The notes: generated by a model from the letters alone, not told the origin. A stretch of 64,000 bases of DNA from Candidatus Tokpelaia sp. JSC085 (GCA_003331005.1 QENC01000002.1:1-64000), one strand, 5' to 3'; counted from the first letter of the stretch, positions 22,459 through 32,481 are shown. Made by a program: numbers and translations.

Positions 22459-22551
22459 TTCTTCTTGTATCATCTCTTTGAGAGGCTATATGATGATAGT
22501 CAGTCAGAATACGAATCATGCTATGTAAGCATGATATATAAACCTTCGACA

Positions 22552-23535
22552 ATGAAGGTGGATTCTTATCCATTAAACCGTTTCGCTGTTGCGCCAATGT
22601 TGGCTTGGACAGATAAGCACTGCCGTTTCTTCCATCGTCAGCTCACGAAAAAGGCATTGCTTTATAGTGAGATGCTGACAGTTGATGCTGTTATTGATGG
22701 CAACCAGATGGAGCCGCTCTCAGAGACGGAAAGTCCTGTGGCATTGCAGCTTAGCGGTTCTGATTCTGGAAAGCTCGCTGAAGCCGCACACATCGGCATG
22801 GGGCTTGGCTACGACGAGATAAATCTCAATGTTGGTTGTCCTTCAAAGCGTGCCCAGGATGGAGCCTTTGGTGCTTGTCTGATGCTAAAGCCAGACACCA
22901 TTGCTCGTGCAATTGCTGCAATGAAAAGAGCGGTTTCCATTCCTGTTACTGTAAAATGTCGTATCGGTGTAGATGAACAGGATAGTGAAAAAGCGCTGGA
23001 TACATTTGGCGAATATGCTTTACAAGAGGGAGCTGATGCCATATGGGTCCATGCCCGCAAGGCATTGCTTCGAGATATAGAACCGAAAAAAAATCGCGAA
23101 ATTCCTCCACTTGATTATGAGCGAGTTTATCGTTTTAAGCAAAAAAACACAAATGCCTTTGTAGGTATCAATGGCGGGATTTGTTCACTAGAAGAAGCGG
23201 TCAATCATCTTGAACATGTAGATGGCGTCATGATGGGAAGAGCCGCTTATCATAAGCCATGTTTGCTTTCCAGTGTAGATCATCGTATTTACGGGCATAG
23301 GGCTGAAAAGCTGAATTATGCCATGTTGATAGACACAATGGCTGCCTATATTGACGCTTATCTCTGCAATGGTGGCCGTGTTTCACATGTGACACGACAT
23401 ATGATTGGGCTTTTCCACGGTTTCAACGGTGTACGCCGTTGGCGGCATATCCTTTCAACAGAAGCAATGGCCCAGGATGCAACCTCTGCTGTCTTATATA
23501 AAGCTTTTTTGGCTGTCTTTGCACAGTATCTATGA
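22552..23535 (+). CDS. dusA: tRNA-dihydrouridine(20/20a) synthase
   Basis: Flavoenzyme that reduces uridine 20/20a in the tRNA D loop. About 327 residues: FAVAPMLAWTDKHCRFF (FMN pocket), YSEMLTVDAVI, PVALQLSGSD, the catalytic-Cys motif NLNVGCPSKRAQDGAFGACLM, VTVKCRIGVDE, WVHARKAL, and a C-terminal VSHVTRHMIGLFHG typical of DusA. The start is uncertain: the ATG at 22552 fits the family length, but the frame is open back to 22465 and no strong ribosome binding site is seen. Confidence 0.93.
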   Translation: MKVDSYPLNRFAVAPMLAWTDKHCRFFHRQLTKKALLYSEMLTVDAVIDGNQMEPLSETESPVALQLSGSDSGKLAEAAHIGMGLGYDEINLNVGCPSKRAQDGAFGACLMLKPDTIARAIAAMKRAVSIPVTVKCRIGVDEQDSEKALDTFGEYALQEGADAIWVHARKALLRDIEPKKNREIPPLDYERVYRFKQKNTNAFVGINGGICSLEEAVNHLEHVDGVMMGRAAYHKPCLLSSVDHRIYGHRAEKLNYAMLIDTMAAYIDAYLCNGGRVSHVTRHMIGLFHGFNGVRRWRHILSTEAMAQDATSAVLYKAFLAVFAQYL

Positions 23536-23734
23536 CTTCTAAGCCGGATACAACATATCAGGCCGAAAGTCTTTGGAGTTCATAGCGATTATTATTTTTT
23601 ATTGAGACAAGTTGGCAAAGCTGGGTATACTGGTGAAGGAACAGTAAATCGTTAGATCTTCTTTGCCACACATGATGACTGTAGCTTTATAGATGCTCTC
23701 CTAAAAATGAGATTAAGAGCATCCCAGAGCGAAT

Positions 23735-24223
23735 TTATTCCTGTTTACTACTGTTTTTTTGGAGTATCATATAATCAAGAGGCAATTTTGTGGTGTATTT
23801 TATCTGTTCCATTGCAAATGATGAAGAAACATCACGGATTTCAATTTTGCTGATAAGCTTTTTATAAAACGCATCATAAGCGGCAATATCAGGAACAACG
23901 ACGCGTAACAGATAGTCAATCTCTCCACTCATGCGGTAAAATTCGACAATTTCAGGAAAATCCCTAGCGATTTCAGAAAAACGTTTCAACCATTCATGGC
24001 TGTGTAAGCCGGTACGAATCGAAACAAACACGGTAACACGGGCATTAACCTGTTCAGGATTTAGGATGGCAACTCTACTTCTTATAACCTCATCTTCTTC
24101 AAGTTTCTGAATGCGTCGCCAGCACGGTGTGGTTGAAAGTCCCACCTTTTTAGCTATATCGGCCACAGCTAGCGTTGCATCCTCCTGTAATAGACGAAGG
24201 ATTTTACGATCAAGACGATCCAT
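23735..24223 (-). CDS. Lrp/AsnC family transcriptional regulator
   Basis: About 162 residues. The N-terminal winged helix-turn-helix reads MDRLDRKILRLLQEDATLAVADIAKKVGLSTTPCWRRIQKLEEDEVI. The C-terminal part is the RAM/ACT-like ligand-binding domain (VFVSIRT, DFPEIVEFYRMSGEIDYLLRVVVPDIAAYDAFY). Members sense amino acids and often control amino-acid metabolism. The ATG at 24223 has GGGAG eight bases upstream. Convergent with dusA, not adjacent to an obvious target gene. With gdhA, ilvA, ilvBH, serB and metE nearby, amino-acid control is a reasonable inference, but the effector is unknown. Confidence 0.92.
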   Translation of the reverse strand: MDRLDRKILRLLQEDATLAVADIAKKVGLSTTPCWRRIQKLEEDEVIRSRVAILNPEQVNARVTVFVSIRTGLHSHEWLKRFSEIARDFPEIVEFYRMSGEIDYLLRVVVPDIAAYDAFYKKLISKIEIRDVSSSFAMEQIKYTTKLPLDYMILQKNSSKQE

Positions 24224-24605
24224 ACAGAATTCTCCCAAAGATTATTTTTATCATTCGTTTTGTCTCTCAGTTTATTAGAAAGAAGATGATATTAACAGGG
24301 CTGCATGCAAAATGGTTTTTTATATGTTTCGGGATAAGAGTATTAGGAGAGATCCTCTCGATCAAGCATATATGATGATATCATGCCATTAAGTGTGGAA
24401 CACATGAACAATTCCTGTTGAATTGTTCATCGTTACGAAAGCTAAAGACAAGCGGCTCGAGAGCAGAAAGGTCAGGTAGGTCAGGTGTAATCCATACTGC
24501 ACAGCTGATAAATTATAAAGCTGACCATGATCTCATTCTCTTTCATATGAAGGACAAAAAGATTCTCTAATACTGTATAAGTTTTTAATTGAAACAATTA
24601 TAAAC
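24224..24605. other. gap between lrp-type regulator and serB
   Basis: About 380 bases with no gene. The main feature is a long perfect hairpin at 24404-24430, listed separately. The upstream half should carry the promoter of the regulator gene. Confidence 0.5.
24404..24430. repeat. perfect inverted repeat, 10-bp stem
   Basis: ATGAACAATT, loop CCTGTTG, AATTGTTCAT. No T tract follows on either side, so it is not a classical terminator, though it could end serB transcripts arriving from the right. It may also be a protein-binding site. Confidence 0.6.
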
Positions 24606-25523
24606 TTATATGGAAAAATCTGTTTTCTTGTATCCTTGAATATAAAGAAGAGCTGTCAGGTCACCGTGATCAATGCGCATGGATGATGCGGCGGCCACAA
24701 TCGGTTTTGCATGGAATGCAACACCAGCACCTGCGTGTTGCAACATGGCAAGGTCATTTGCCCCATCGCCGACAGCCATTGTTGCAGTAGGGGAAATGCA
24801 CAATTTTGTACAAAGTTCCAGCAGTTTATCAAGTTTCGCTTTCTTGCCAAGAATCGGTTCACGTACAACACCTGTCAGGTTTGTACCATTATGTTCAAGA
24901 ATATTGGCACTGTATTCATCAAAGCCGATAATTGCGGCAATTTTTTGAGCAAACAGAGTAAATCCACCAGAAACAAGCGCTGTATAGGCAGCGTTGGTGC
25001 GCATGGTTTGTACGAGTGTATGCGCACCAGGCATCATGGTAATACGTCTTTCAATGATAGTATCAATCAGGGAAAGGGAGAGGTTTTTCAGTAGCAAGAC
25101 GCGTTCTTTTAAAGCTGTTTCGAAAGAAATTTCACCATTCATGGCACGGTCGGTGATGTATGCTACATGTTGATGCAAATTAGCTTCTTCAGCTAATTCA
25201 TTGATACATTCCTGCTTGATCATGGTTGAATCCATATCAGCCAGAAGCAATTTCTTGCGTCGATTCTCCATGGGTTGCACAACAATGTCAAGTGGCATGG
25301 AATTAAGAGCACTTCTCAGGAGCCTATAGGCCGTTTTCATATGCACGTGCTCACGCAAAGGAATATCACATGCAACCCCGTTGTTTAGCCAGTAAACAGC
25401 ACTTGCATTGACAGCTCGAAGAGCTGTATCTGCAAGCTCAGGTGTCAAAACTGATCTTGTAGGGTTAGCGATTAAGGTTGCTACAAAAGGGTAGATATTA
25501 GGGAAAGATAAATTATTTAACAT
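24606..25523 (-). CDS. serB: phosphoserine phosphatase
   Basis: HAD-family phosphatase for the last step of serine synthesis. About 305 residues. The N-terminal 85 residues form an ACT-like extension. The HAD core follows: motif I LLADMDSTMIKQEC, with both catalytic Asp residues, then EISFETALKERVLLLK, motif II ALVSGGFTLFAQKIA, and motif III TMAVGDGANDLAMLQHAGAGVAFHAKP. The ATG at 25523 fits the family; a longer frame to 25592 exists. Its start codon overlaps that of divergent miaA. Confidence 0.95.
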   Translation of the reverse strand: MLNNLSFPNIYPFVATLIANPTRSVLTPELADTALRAVNASAVYWLNNGVACDIPLREHVHMKTAYRLLRSALNSMPLDIVVQPMENRRKKLLLADMDSTMIKQECINELAEEANLHQHVAYITDRAMNGEISFETALKERVLLLKNLSLSLIDTIIERRITMMPGAHTLVQTMRTNAAYTALVSGGFTLFAQKIAAIIGFDEYSANILEHNGTNLTGVVREPILGKKAKLDKLLELCTKLCISPTATMAVGDGANDLAMLQHAGAGVAFHAKPIVAAASSMRIDHGDLTALLYIQGYKKTDFSI

Positions 25524-26472
25524 GATGACAGTTTCCAAAACGCCAGAAAAAAATGATATTATTTTGATAACTGGGCCAACAGCAAGTGGCAAATCCCGAC
25601 TTGGGATAGATATTGCCCGGCAATGTCATGGTGTTGTCATCAATGCCGATTCCATGCAGATCTACGAGGTTCTGCATTTGCTCACAGGACAGCCTAACGA
25701 AAATGAGAGAGCCTCTATACCGCATTTTCTCTATGCTTTTGTTAAACCAAATGTAGCTTTTTCAACCGGGCATTGGCTTGCTGCAGTACGCAGGTTATTG
25801 CAAAATCCTGAAATTATAGGCCGGACATGTGTCTTTGTTGGCGGGACAGGACTGTATTTCCGAAGCCTATTGGGTGGTCTTGCTAAGATACCGCCTATAG
25901 ATACAGCAACCCATGAAAAATGGCGGCTGTTCTTGCAGCAAAATGGTATAAAGTCGCTATATACTATTTTGTCAGAGAGAGACCCCGTGTTAGCTCAACG
26001 GCTTTCTCCAAACGATGGACAGCGTATGCTACGCGCGCTTGAGGTTCTAGATTCTACGGGTTCTTCAATCGCACAGTGGCAGCAGGAACGCAGAGAACCT
26101 CTTGTGGATATTATGTGTACGCGTAGATTAGTGCTTGCACCTGAGAGATATAAGCTGATGGCGTATATCAACGCACGTTTTGATAAAATCATTGAAAAAG
26201 GAGCGCTTGAAGAGGTTAAGCAATTGCGGGCCATGCAGCTTGATCCCGCACTCCCTATAATGAAAGCCATAGGTGTAAGAGAACTCAGCACTTATCTTGA
26301 TGGGCATATCACACTTGAATCCGCGATTGAAAAAGCAAAAATTGCAACCCGTCGTTATGCTAAGCGTCAGATGACCTGGTTACGTCATCAGTTAGATGCA
26401 GACTGGCAACATTTTTCTTCTATTGACACAGCCCTGCAGTCATTTGCATCAACCTCATTCAATGAGACCTGA
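25522..26472 (+). CDS. miaA: tRNA dimethylallyltransferase
   Basis: MiaA transfers a dimethylallyl group to A37 of tRNAs reading UNN codons. 316 residues: the P-loop GPTASGKSRLGIDIA, VINADSMQIYEVLHLLTGQP, the conserved FVGGTGLYFRSLLGGLA, and the later MKAIGVREL and TRRYAKRQMTWLRHQ, which contact tRNA. The ATG at 25522 (or 25525) overlaps the start codon of serB on the other strand, so each promoter would have to lie inside the other gene or both starts are slightly different from those chosen. Confidence 0.95.
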   Translation: MMTVSKTPEKNDIILITGPTASGKSRLGIDIARQCHGVVINADSMQIYEVLHLLTGQPNENERASIPHFLYAFVKPNVAFSTGHWLAAVRRLLQNPEIIGRTCVFVGGTGLYFRSLLGGLAKIPPIDTATHEKWRLFLQQNGIKSLYTILSERDPVLAQRLSPNDGQRMLRALEVLDSTGSSIAQWQQERREPLVDIMCTRRLVLAPERYKLMAYINARFDKIIEKGALEEVKQLRAMQLDPALPIMKAIGVRELSTYLDGHITLESAIEKAKIATRRYAKRQMTWLRHQLDADWQHFSSIDTALQSFASTSFNET

Positions 26473-26499
26473 CCCTTACCTTGCGCAATTTTTTTTGCA

Positions 26500-26528
26500 T
26501 TGACGAATGATGATGACCAGAATATTGT
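26500..26528 (+). promoter_or_regulatory. candidate sigma-70-type promoter of ilvBH
   Basis: TTGACG, a 17-base spacer, then TATTGT. The -35 box is near consensus and the spacing ideal, but the -10 box is weak. Transcription from here would begin close to the leader-peptide start, making that peptide nearly leaderless. Not proven. Confidence 0.4.
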
Positions 26529-26529
26529 T

Positions 26530-26586
26530 ATGAACATGGAAAAGATTATTCTTGTGATACGAGTGCGCACGAGGCAGGTAATATAA
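26530..26586 (+). CDS. ilvBH leader peptide (attenuation)
   Basis: An 18-codon frame, MNMEKIILVIRVRTRQVI, ending 31 bases before a terminator hairpin and 72 bases before ilvB. Eight of its 18 codons are for Ile, Leu or Val (I-I-L-V-I, V, V-I), the amino acids made by the operon. This is the arrangement of classical attenuators: shortage of charged branched-chain tRNA stalls the ribosome here and should prevent the terminator. A second in-frame ATG at 26536 could be the true start. No ribosome binding site is clear. Confidence 0.75.
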   Translation: MNMEKIILVIRVRTRQVI

Positions 26587-26617
26587 TTAATCATCTTCTT
26601 TCCTGGTGAGCAAATCA

Positions 26618-26640
26618 GGCTCCTTCGGGGGCCTTTTTTA
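26618..26640 (+). terminator. attenuator terminator before ilvB
   Basis: GGCTCC-TTCG-GGGGCC forms a six-base stem (one U-G pair) with a UUCG tetraloop, followed at once by six T residues. It lies between the branched-chain leader peptide and the ilvB start, so it would stop transcription when branched-chain amino acids are plentiful. Confidence 0.8.
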
Positions 26641-26658
26641 TTGTAAAAACAGTGGGTA

Positions 26659-28461
26659 ATGATAATGAAATATGACCATACAGCAGCGCAGCCAGTCTAT
26701 GGACGAGAAATGTCAGGGGCAGCGATTGTAGTTCAGGCGCTAATTGATCAGGGTGTCAAACATATTTTTGGCTATCCTGGTGGTGCAGTACTCCCCATCT
26801 TTGATGAAATTTATCAGCAGGAAAAATTACAGCATATCCTTGTCCGCCATGAACAGGCTGCTGGACATGCAGCAGAGGGTTACGCACGTGCAACTGGCAA
26901 AGTGGGTGTGTTACTTGTGACTTCTGGGCCTGGTGCAACCAACGCTGTCACCCCACTGCAGGATGCATTGATAGATTCTGTCCCTATTCTCTGTATCTCG
27001 GGACAGGTCCCCACTACACTCATCGGTTCTGATGCTTTCCAAGAAGCGGATACGGTTGGCATTACCAGACCTTGTACTAAACATAATTGGCTTGTCAAGA
27101 ATGTGAATGATTTATCGCGTATAATACATGAAGCATTTCATGTTGCTCGTACCGGTCGTCCTGGACCTGTGTTAATTGATATCCCCAAGGATATACAATT
27201 GGCCAGCGGTTTCTATGTGGAGCCGAAGTTCGTATCTATGGGGTATCGTCCACAGCTTGTTGGTGAAACACGGGCGATTGACTATGCAGTAGATCTATTA
27301 TGTGCGGCAAAAAAACCTGTTATTTATTCGGGCGGCGGTGTAATAAATTCTGGTGCTCATGCTGTACGCTTGTTACGTGAACTAGTTCATATCGGTGATT
27401 TTCCTATAACATCAACCCTTATGGGGTTAGGTGCCTATCCTGCAAATGGCAAGAACTGGCTTGGCATGCTTGGCATGCATGGCACATATGAGGCCAACAT
27501 GACCATGCACGATTGTGATATCATGCTGGCAGTCGGTGCACGTTTTGATGATCGTATTACCGGCTGTCTTGACGCTTTTTCTCCTGATGCTAAAATTATT
27601 CATATTGATATTGACCCATCGTCTATCAATAAAAATGTACGTGTAAATGTGCCAATAGTTGGTGATGTAGCATATGTCCTAGAAGCTATGATGTATCGGT
27701 TGCGGGGTATCTCCTCAATGCAGGAACCATCCGCCCGTGAATCATGGTGGCAGCAAATCAATAAGTGGCGGGAACGCAAATCACTTGCCTACCACCAAAA
27801 AACTAATGTTATCATGCCACAATATGCAATCGAGCGTCTCTATACCCTTACAAAGAAATATAATCCATATCTGACAACTGAAGTAGGCCAGCATCAGATG
27901 TGGACCGCCCAGTTTTTCGGTTTTGATGAGCCGTGTCACTGGATGACCTCAGGTGGTCTTGGTACGATGGGATATGGTTTTCCAGCGGCCATCGGTGTCC
28001 AGATCGCCAGACCAGATGATCTTGTGATTTGTGTTGCCGGTGATGCTTCCATACAGATGAATATCCAGGAACTTTCTACTGCAATCCAGCACAGGGCCCG
28101 GGTTAAGGTTTTTATTATGAACAATCAGTATATGGGGATGGTACGTCAGTGGCAGCAATTGCTATATGGAAACCGTTTATCACATTCTTATGTAGAAGCC
28201 ATGCCAGATTTTGTAAAATTGGCCGAGGCTTATGGAGCCATCGGCATTCAGTGCACCAAACCCGGGGAGTTAGATGACTGTATTCGCGAAATGGTTGCAT
28301 GTGATAAGCCGGTTTTGTTTGATTGCCGGGTTGTCAATTTGGAAAACTGTTTTCCAATGATTCCTTCAGGTCGTGCTCATAACGAGATGTTGCTGGCGGA
28401 TGAGGTAACCGACGATGTTATGGAAAATGCTATTGATGCTAATGACCGATCGCTTGTTTAA
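26659..28461 (+). CDS. ilvB: acetolactate synthase, large (catalytic) subunit
   Basis: Condenses pyruvate with pyruvate or 2-oxobutanoate, the first common step to valine/leucine and isoleucine. 600 residues: MSGAAIVVQALIDQGVKHIFGYPGGAVLPIFDE with LVRHEQAAGHAAEGYARATG carrying the catalytic Glu; a middle FAD-binding domain; and the C-terminal TPP-binding GDASIQMNIQELSTA...NNQYMGMVRQWQ. ATG at 26659, or two codons later. The gene sits behind a leader-peptide attenuator and is followed by the regulatory subunit. Confidence 0.97.
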   Translation: MIMKYDHTAAQPVYGREMSGAAIVVQALIDQGVKHIFGYPGGAVLPIFDEIYQQEKLQHILVRHEQAAGHAAEGYARATGKVGVLLVTSGPGATNAVTPLQDALIDSVPILCISGQVPTTLIGSDAFQEADTVGITRPCTKHNWLVKNVNDLSRIIHEAFHVARTGRPGPVLIDIPKDIQLASGFYVEPKFVSMGYRPQLVGETRAIDYAVDLLCAAKKPVIYSGGGVINSGAHAVRLLRELVHIGDFPITSTLMGLGAYPANGKNWLGMLGMHGTYEANMTMHDCDIMLAVGARFDDRITGCLDAFSPDAKIIHIDIDPSSINKNVRVNVPIVGDVAYVLEAMMYRLRGISSMQEPSARESWWQQINKWRERKSLAYHQKTNVIMPQYAIERLYTLTKKYNPYLTTEVGQHQMWTAQFFGFDEPCHWMTSGGLGTMGYGFPAAIGVQIARPDDLVICVAGDASIQMNIQELSTAIQHRARVKVFIMNNQYMGMVRQWQQLLYGNRLSHSYVEAMPDFVKLAEAYGAIGIQCTKPGELDDCIREMVACDKPVLFDCRVVNLENCFPMIPSGRAHNEMLLADEVTDDVMENAIDANDRSLV

Positions 28462-28511
28462 AAAAATATTGATGCCATTCGGCTAACTCTAAGTCCAGGG
28501 ATGTATAAAAA

Positions 28512-29078
28512 ATGCCAGCTTCAGATTTTATTTTAAATGATTTTACAATATCTGATAATACCCCGGTGGAAACTCATACCTTAGCGGTGTTGGTCGACAA
28601 TGATCCAGGTGTGCTGGCACGAGTAATAGGACTTTTTTCGGGGAGGGGTTATAATATTGAAAGCCTTACAGTATCAGCAACAGAGCAGGAAAAGCTCTTA
28701 TCCCGCATTACGATTGTAACATGTGGTGTCCCTCATGTGATCAACCAGATCCGCTATCAACTCGAACGGATCGTGCCAGTGCACTGTGTTGTTGATCTGC
28801 ACGTCCGTGCCCGCGAACTGGGACAAGACAAACCGATCCAACGGGAACTCGCACTCGTCAAAGTATTAGCAAAAGGGATAAATCGTGTTGACGCCTTGCG
28901 ATTGGCAGAAGCATTTAATGCCAAGATGGTTGATGCTACAGTTGAGCATTTCATCTTTGAAGTTACAGGGAACTCATCGAAGCTTGATCAATTCGTTTCG
29001 CTCATGCGTCCAATCGGTATTGTGGAAATCTGCCGCACAGGTGTTGCCGCCGTGAATCGTGGTTCTAAAGGTATGTAA
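28512..29078 (+). CDS. ilvH: acetolactate synthase, small (regulatory) subunit
   Basis: The 188-residue protein activates the large subunit and gives valine feedback inhibition. It starts with a short extension followed by the ACT domain THTLAVLVDNDPGVLARVIGLFSGRGYNIESLTVSATEQ, then the C-terminal regulatory domain (RELALVKVLAKG, FIFEVTGNSSKLDQFVSLMRPIGIVEICRTGVAAVNRG). Fifty bases after ilvB. In relatives ilvC usually follows; here the convergent dnaJ comes directly next, so ilvC must be elsewhere or absent. Confidence 0.96.
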   Translation: MPASDFILNDFTISDNTPVETHTLAVLVDNDPGVLARVIGLFSGRGYNIESLTVSATEQEKLLSRITIVTCGVPHVINQIRYQLERIVPVHCVVDLHVRARELGQDKPIQRELALVKVLAKGINRVDALRLAEAFNAKMVDATVEHFIFEVTGNSSKLDQFVSLMRPIGIVEICRTGVAAVNRGSKGM

Positions 29079-29109
29079 GGTTGGTGTAGGGTTAGAGGCG
29101 GTGCTTAGC

Positions 29110-30231
29110 TTAGCTGATTCCGTCAAAAAAATCTTTCATACGTGCAAAAAAGCCGTGTGATTGTGGCGAGTTTTCATGATTGGAAAGCTGACTAAATTCC
29201 TGTAACAATTCACGTTGATGCTTTGTCAATTTTTGTGGCGTTTCAACAGTGACCTGTATATATAGATCACCTTTCGCCTCTTGACGTAACACGGGCATGC
29301 CCTTGCCTTTTAAACGGAACTGCTTGCCATTTTGTGTGCCTTCTGGTACCTTGACACGGGTTTTTGTGCCATCAAGTGTTGATACCTCGAACTGTCCACC
29401 AAGTGCTGCCGTTGTCATGGAAATTGGTACTTGGCAATAGAGATTAGCGCCCTCCCGCTGAAAAAACTCATGTGGAGTAATCGATAAAAAAACATAGAGA
29501 TCCCCGCTCGGGCCACTACGAACACCTGATTCCCCTTCTCCTGAAAGTCGAATCCGCGTGCCATCCTCAATACCTGCTGGTATAGGGATAGTAAGAGTGC
29601 GATCTTCCTGTGTACGTCCACTGCCATGGCAGCTAAAGCATGGATGCTCTACTATCCGGCCACGGCCATGACATTTCGGACAGGAACGCTCTAGTGAAAA
29701 GAATCCTTGAGAAGCTCGTACCCGACCTGTCCCATGACATGTCTTGCAGATAACCGGTTCTGTACCTTTTTTTGCTCCTTCCCCTCCACAGGCATTACAT
29801 GTGATTGAGGTTGGAACACGAATCTGACCTATTTTCCCAGAATAAGCTTCCTCAAGGGTTAAGTCCATATTATAGCTGATATCTGCTCCGCGTTCACGAC
29901 CGTCGCTCCGCGAGTAGCGGCCACCCATCATTTCTCCAAAAATGTTGTCGAAAATATCAGAGAAACCACCAGAAAAGCCAGAAGATGCTGCTCCACCACC
30001 ACGCCCATCATTGAACACAGTATGTCCATAACGGTCATAAGCAGCACGCTTTTGTGGATCTTTAAGTATTTCATAGGCTTCGCCAATTTCTTTGAAGCGT
30101 TTTTCTGCCTCCTTATTCCCCGGATTACGATCAGGATGATACTGCATCGCTAGCTTGCGAAAAGCAGACTTGAGTGTCTTTTCATCGCATTCACGTGTCA
30201 CACCGAGTATTTTATAATAGTCAACATTCAT
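29110..30231 (-). CDS. dnaJ: chaperone DnaJ
   Basis: Hsp40 co-chaperone that delivers substrates to DnaK and stimulates its ATPase. 373 residues: the J domain ([11 protein letters not shown] in YHPDRNPGN), a Gly-rich segment ([27 protein letters not shown]), and four zinc-binding repeats ([36 protein letters not shown]). The C-terminal substrate and dimerisation domains follow. It is a full type I DnaJ. It follows dnaK on the same strand after about 200 bases that contain a terminator, so it may have its own promoter. Confidence 0.97.
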   Translation of the reverse strand: MNVDYYKILGVTRECDEKTLKSAFRKLAMQYHPDRNPGNKEAEKRFKEIGEAYEILKDPQKRAAYDRYGHTVFNDGRGGGAASSGFSGGFSDIFDNIFGEMMGGRYSRSDGRERGADISYNMDLTLEEAYSGKIGQIRVPTSITCNACGGEGAKKGTEPVICKTCHGTGRVRASQGFFSLERSCPKCHGRGRIVEHPCFSCHGSGRTQEDRTLTIPIPAGIEDGTRIRLSGEGESGVRSGPSGDLYVFLSITPHEFFQREGANLYCQVPISMTTAALGGQFEVSTLDGTKTRVKVPEGTQNGKQFRLKGKGMPVLRQEAKGDLYIQVTVETPQKLTKHQRELLQEFSQLSNHENSPQSHGFFARMKDFFDGIS

Positions 30232-30388
30232 GACCTGTAATCCTGAGGAACAAATAATTATCTATTCTGTCATTTTTATAAATAGACAAGAATAGTCTAC
30301 CGCTTAAAAAATACGGATTTTATCTTCTTCACGATCATTTTCAAGCTTTACAAGACAATAAATCAAGAAATGTTTATAGACGATGTAC

Positions 30389-30415
30389 AAAAGCCCGGTG
30401 AGAAACAAACCGGGC
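30389..30415 (-). terminator. terminator after dnaK
   Basis: On the minus strand GCCCGGT, a nine-base loop, ACCGGGC, then TTTTG: a seven-base GC-rich perfect stem with a short T tract, 21 bases past the dnaK stop. It should end most dnaK transcripts and reduce read-through into dnaJ. Confidence 0.75.
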
Positions 30416-30436
30416 CGCACACCTGTTATCTAGACC

Positions 30437-32350
30437 TTATGAGGGCTTCTTCTCATCATTCAGTTCTTCAAAGTCAACGTCGACAACATCATCACTTGCT
30501 GTCTTATTTACAGTTGTACCATCAGCATTAGTTTCGGACTTTGTCCTAGATGCTTCATACATAGCTTGACCGAGTTTCATGCTCACTTCAGTAAGTTTCT
30601 GTATTCTCGTTTTCATATCTTCTGGATTCTCATCTGCAATTGCTGTCTTGAGATCAGCAATTGCTACTTCTATGCTCTTTCTGTCATCATCAGAAATCTT
30701 GTCACCATGTTCGGAAAGGGACCTTTCTGTTGAATGAACAAGTGCTTCTGCCTGGTTCTTGGCTTCAATTGTACCACGGCGCTTTTTATCTGCTGCAGCA
30801 TGCACTTCTGCATCTTTGACCATTTTTTCAATGTCACTATCACTGAGACCACCAGAAGTCTGAATGCGTATCTGTTGCTCTTTACCAGTACCTTTATCCC
30901 GTGCCGAAACATTCACGATACCGTTAGCATCAATATCAAACGTTACTTCAATTTGTGGCACACCACGCGGTGCAGGTGGAATACCAAGCAAATCAAACTG
31001 TGCCAACAACTTGTTATCAGCTGCCATCTCACGCTCACCCTGAAAAACGCGGATTGTCACTGCATTCTGATGATCTTCAGCAGTTGAAAAGCTCTGTGAC
31101 TTTTTAGTCGGTATGGTGGTGTTGCGCTCAATCAAGCGGGTGAATACACCACCCAATGTCTCGATACCCAGAGAAAGCGGTGTTACATCTAAAAGCAATA
31201 CATCCTTGACATCACCTTGCAAAACGCCACCCTGGATAGCGGCTCCCATCGCAACCACTTCATCTGGATTGACACCCTTATGTGGCTCTTTACCAAAAAA
31301 TGATTTGACCACTTCCTGAATTCTCGGCATACGCGTCATGCCACCAACTAAAACGACTTCCCCAATCTCTCCAGCATTCAGGCTCGCATCCTTCAGTGCT
31401 GCCTTGCAGGGATCAATGGTGCGTTTCACGAGGTCATCAACAAGAGATTCAAACTTCGCCCGTGTCAATTTCATGGTAAGGTGTTTCGGGCCACTCTGGT
31501 CTGCTGTGATGAAAGGAAGGTTAATTTCTGTTTGTGGAGAAGAAGAAAGCTCAATTTTTGCCTTCTCCGCAGCCTCCTTTAGTCTTTGCAAAGCCAGCTT
31601 GTCATTTTTCAGGTCAATACCTTGTTCTTTTTTGAACTCATCAGAGAAGTAGCTGACGAGCCGCATATCAAAATCCTCACCACCAAGAAATGTATCACCA
31701 TTGGTTGATTTCACTTCAAAAACACCATCCCCAATCTCGAGAACGGAGATATCGAACGTACCACCACCAAGGTCATAAACAGCAATTGTCTTACCATCTT
31801 TTTTATCAAGGCCATAGGCCAATGCCGCTGCTGTTGGTTCATTAATAATACGTAAAACCTCAAGTCCTGCAATTCGACCGGCATCCTTTGTTGCTTGACG
31901 CTGCGCGTCATTGAAATAAGCAGGAACAGTAATCACTGCCTGCTCTATTCTCTCACCAAGATAAGCCTCAGCGGTTTCCTTCATTTTCTGCAATGTCATA
32001 GCTGAAATCTGCGATGGGGAATATTTCTTCTCATCTGCTTCAACCCAAGCGTCGCCGTTGTCACCTTTCACTATCTTGTAGGAAACAAGATCCTTGTCCT
32101 TTTTAACCATGGGATCATCAAAACGACGTCCGATCAGTCTCTTGACAGCAAAAATAGTTCCTTGAGGATTAGTAACAGCTTGACGTTTTGCAGGCTGACC
32201 GATAAGGCGCTCTCCGCTATCAGCAAATGCCACAATGGAAGGCGTCGTGCGCGCACCTTCAGAATTCTCAATCACTTTTGCGCTTTTGCCATCCATGACT
32301 GCAACGCAGGAATTGGTTGTACCAAGATCAATACCGATAACTTTTGCCAT
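30437..32350 (-). CDS. dnaK: chaperone DnaK (Hsp70)
   Basis: 637 residues. The N-terminal ATPase domain shows [73 protein letters not shown] and [14 protein letters not shown]. The linker [16 protein letters not shown] precedes the substrate domain, and the tail ends [13 protein letters not shown] as in other proteobacteria. The ATG at 32350 follows GGAGAG; four extra upstream codons are ignored. A heat-shock promoter match lies about 130 bases upstream. Confidence 0.98.
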   Translation of the reverse strand: MAKVIGIDLGTTNSCVAVMDGKSAKVIENSEGARTTPSIVAFADSGERLIGQPAKRQAVTNPQGTIFAVKRLIGRRFDDPMVKKDKDLVSYKIVKGDNGDAWVEADEKKYSPSQISAMTLQKMKETAEAYLGERIEQAVITVPAYFNDAQRQATKDAGRIAGLEVLRIINEPTAAALAYGLDKKDGKTIAVYDLGGGTFDISVLEIGDGVFEVKSTNGDTFLGGEDFDMRLVSYFSDEFKKEQGIDLKNDKLALQRLKEAAEKAKIELSSSPQTEINLPFITADQSGPKHLTMKLTRAKFESLVDDLVKRTIDPCKAALKDASLNAGEIGEVVLVGGMTRMPRIQEVVKSFFGKEPHKGVNPDEVVAMGAAIQGGVLQGDVKDVLLLDVTPLSLGIETLGGVFTRLIERNTTIPTKKSQSFSTAEDHQNAVTIRVFQGEREMAADNKLLAQFDLLGIPPAPRGVPQIEVTFDIDANGIVNVSARDKGTGKEQQIRIQTSGGLSDSDIEKMVKDAEVHAAADKKRRGTIEAKNQAEALVHSTERSLSEHGDKISDDDRKSIEVAIADLKTAIADENPEDMKTRIQKLTEVSMKLGQAMYEASRTKSETNADGTTVNKTASDDVVDVDFEELNDEKKPS

Positions 32351-32481
32351 TTTTACACTCTCCAATCAGCGATCGCCGAAACCTCATGAAAGCATTCCCA
32401 AGGCGGTTCCTATTTCCAAAACAGCTTACCACACAACGCTCTGATCCGGAAACCGGAAAGGTGGTAATGAACCAAAAAGGT

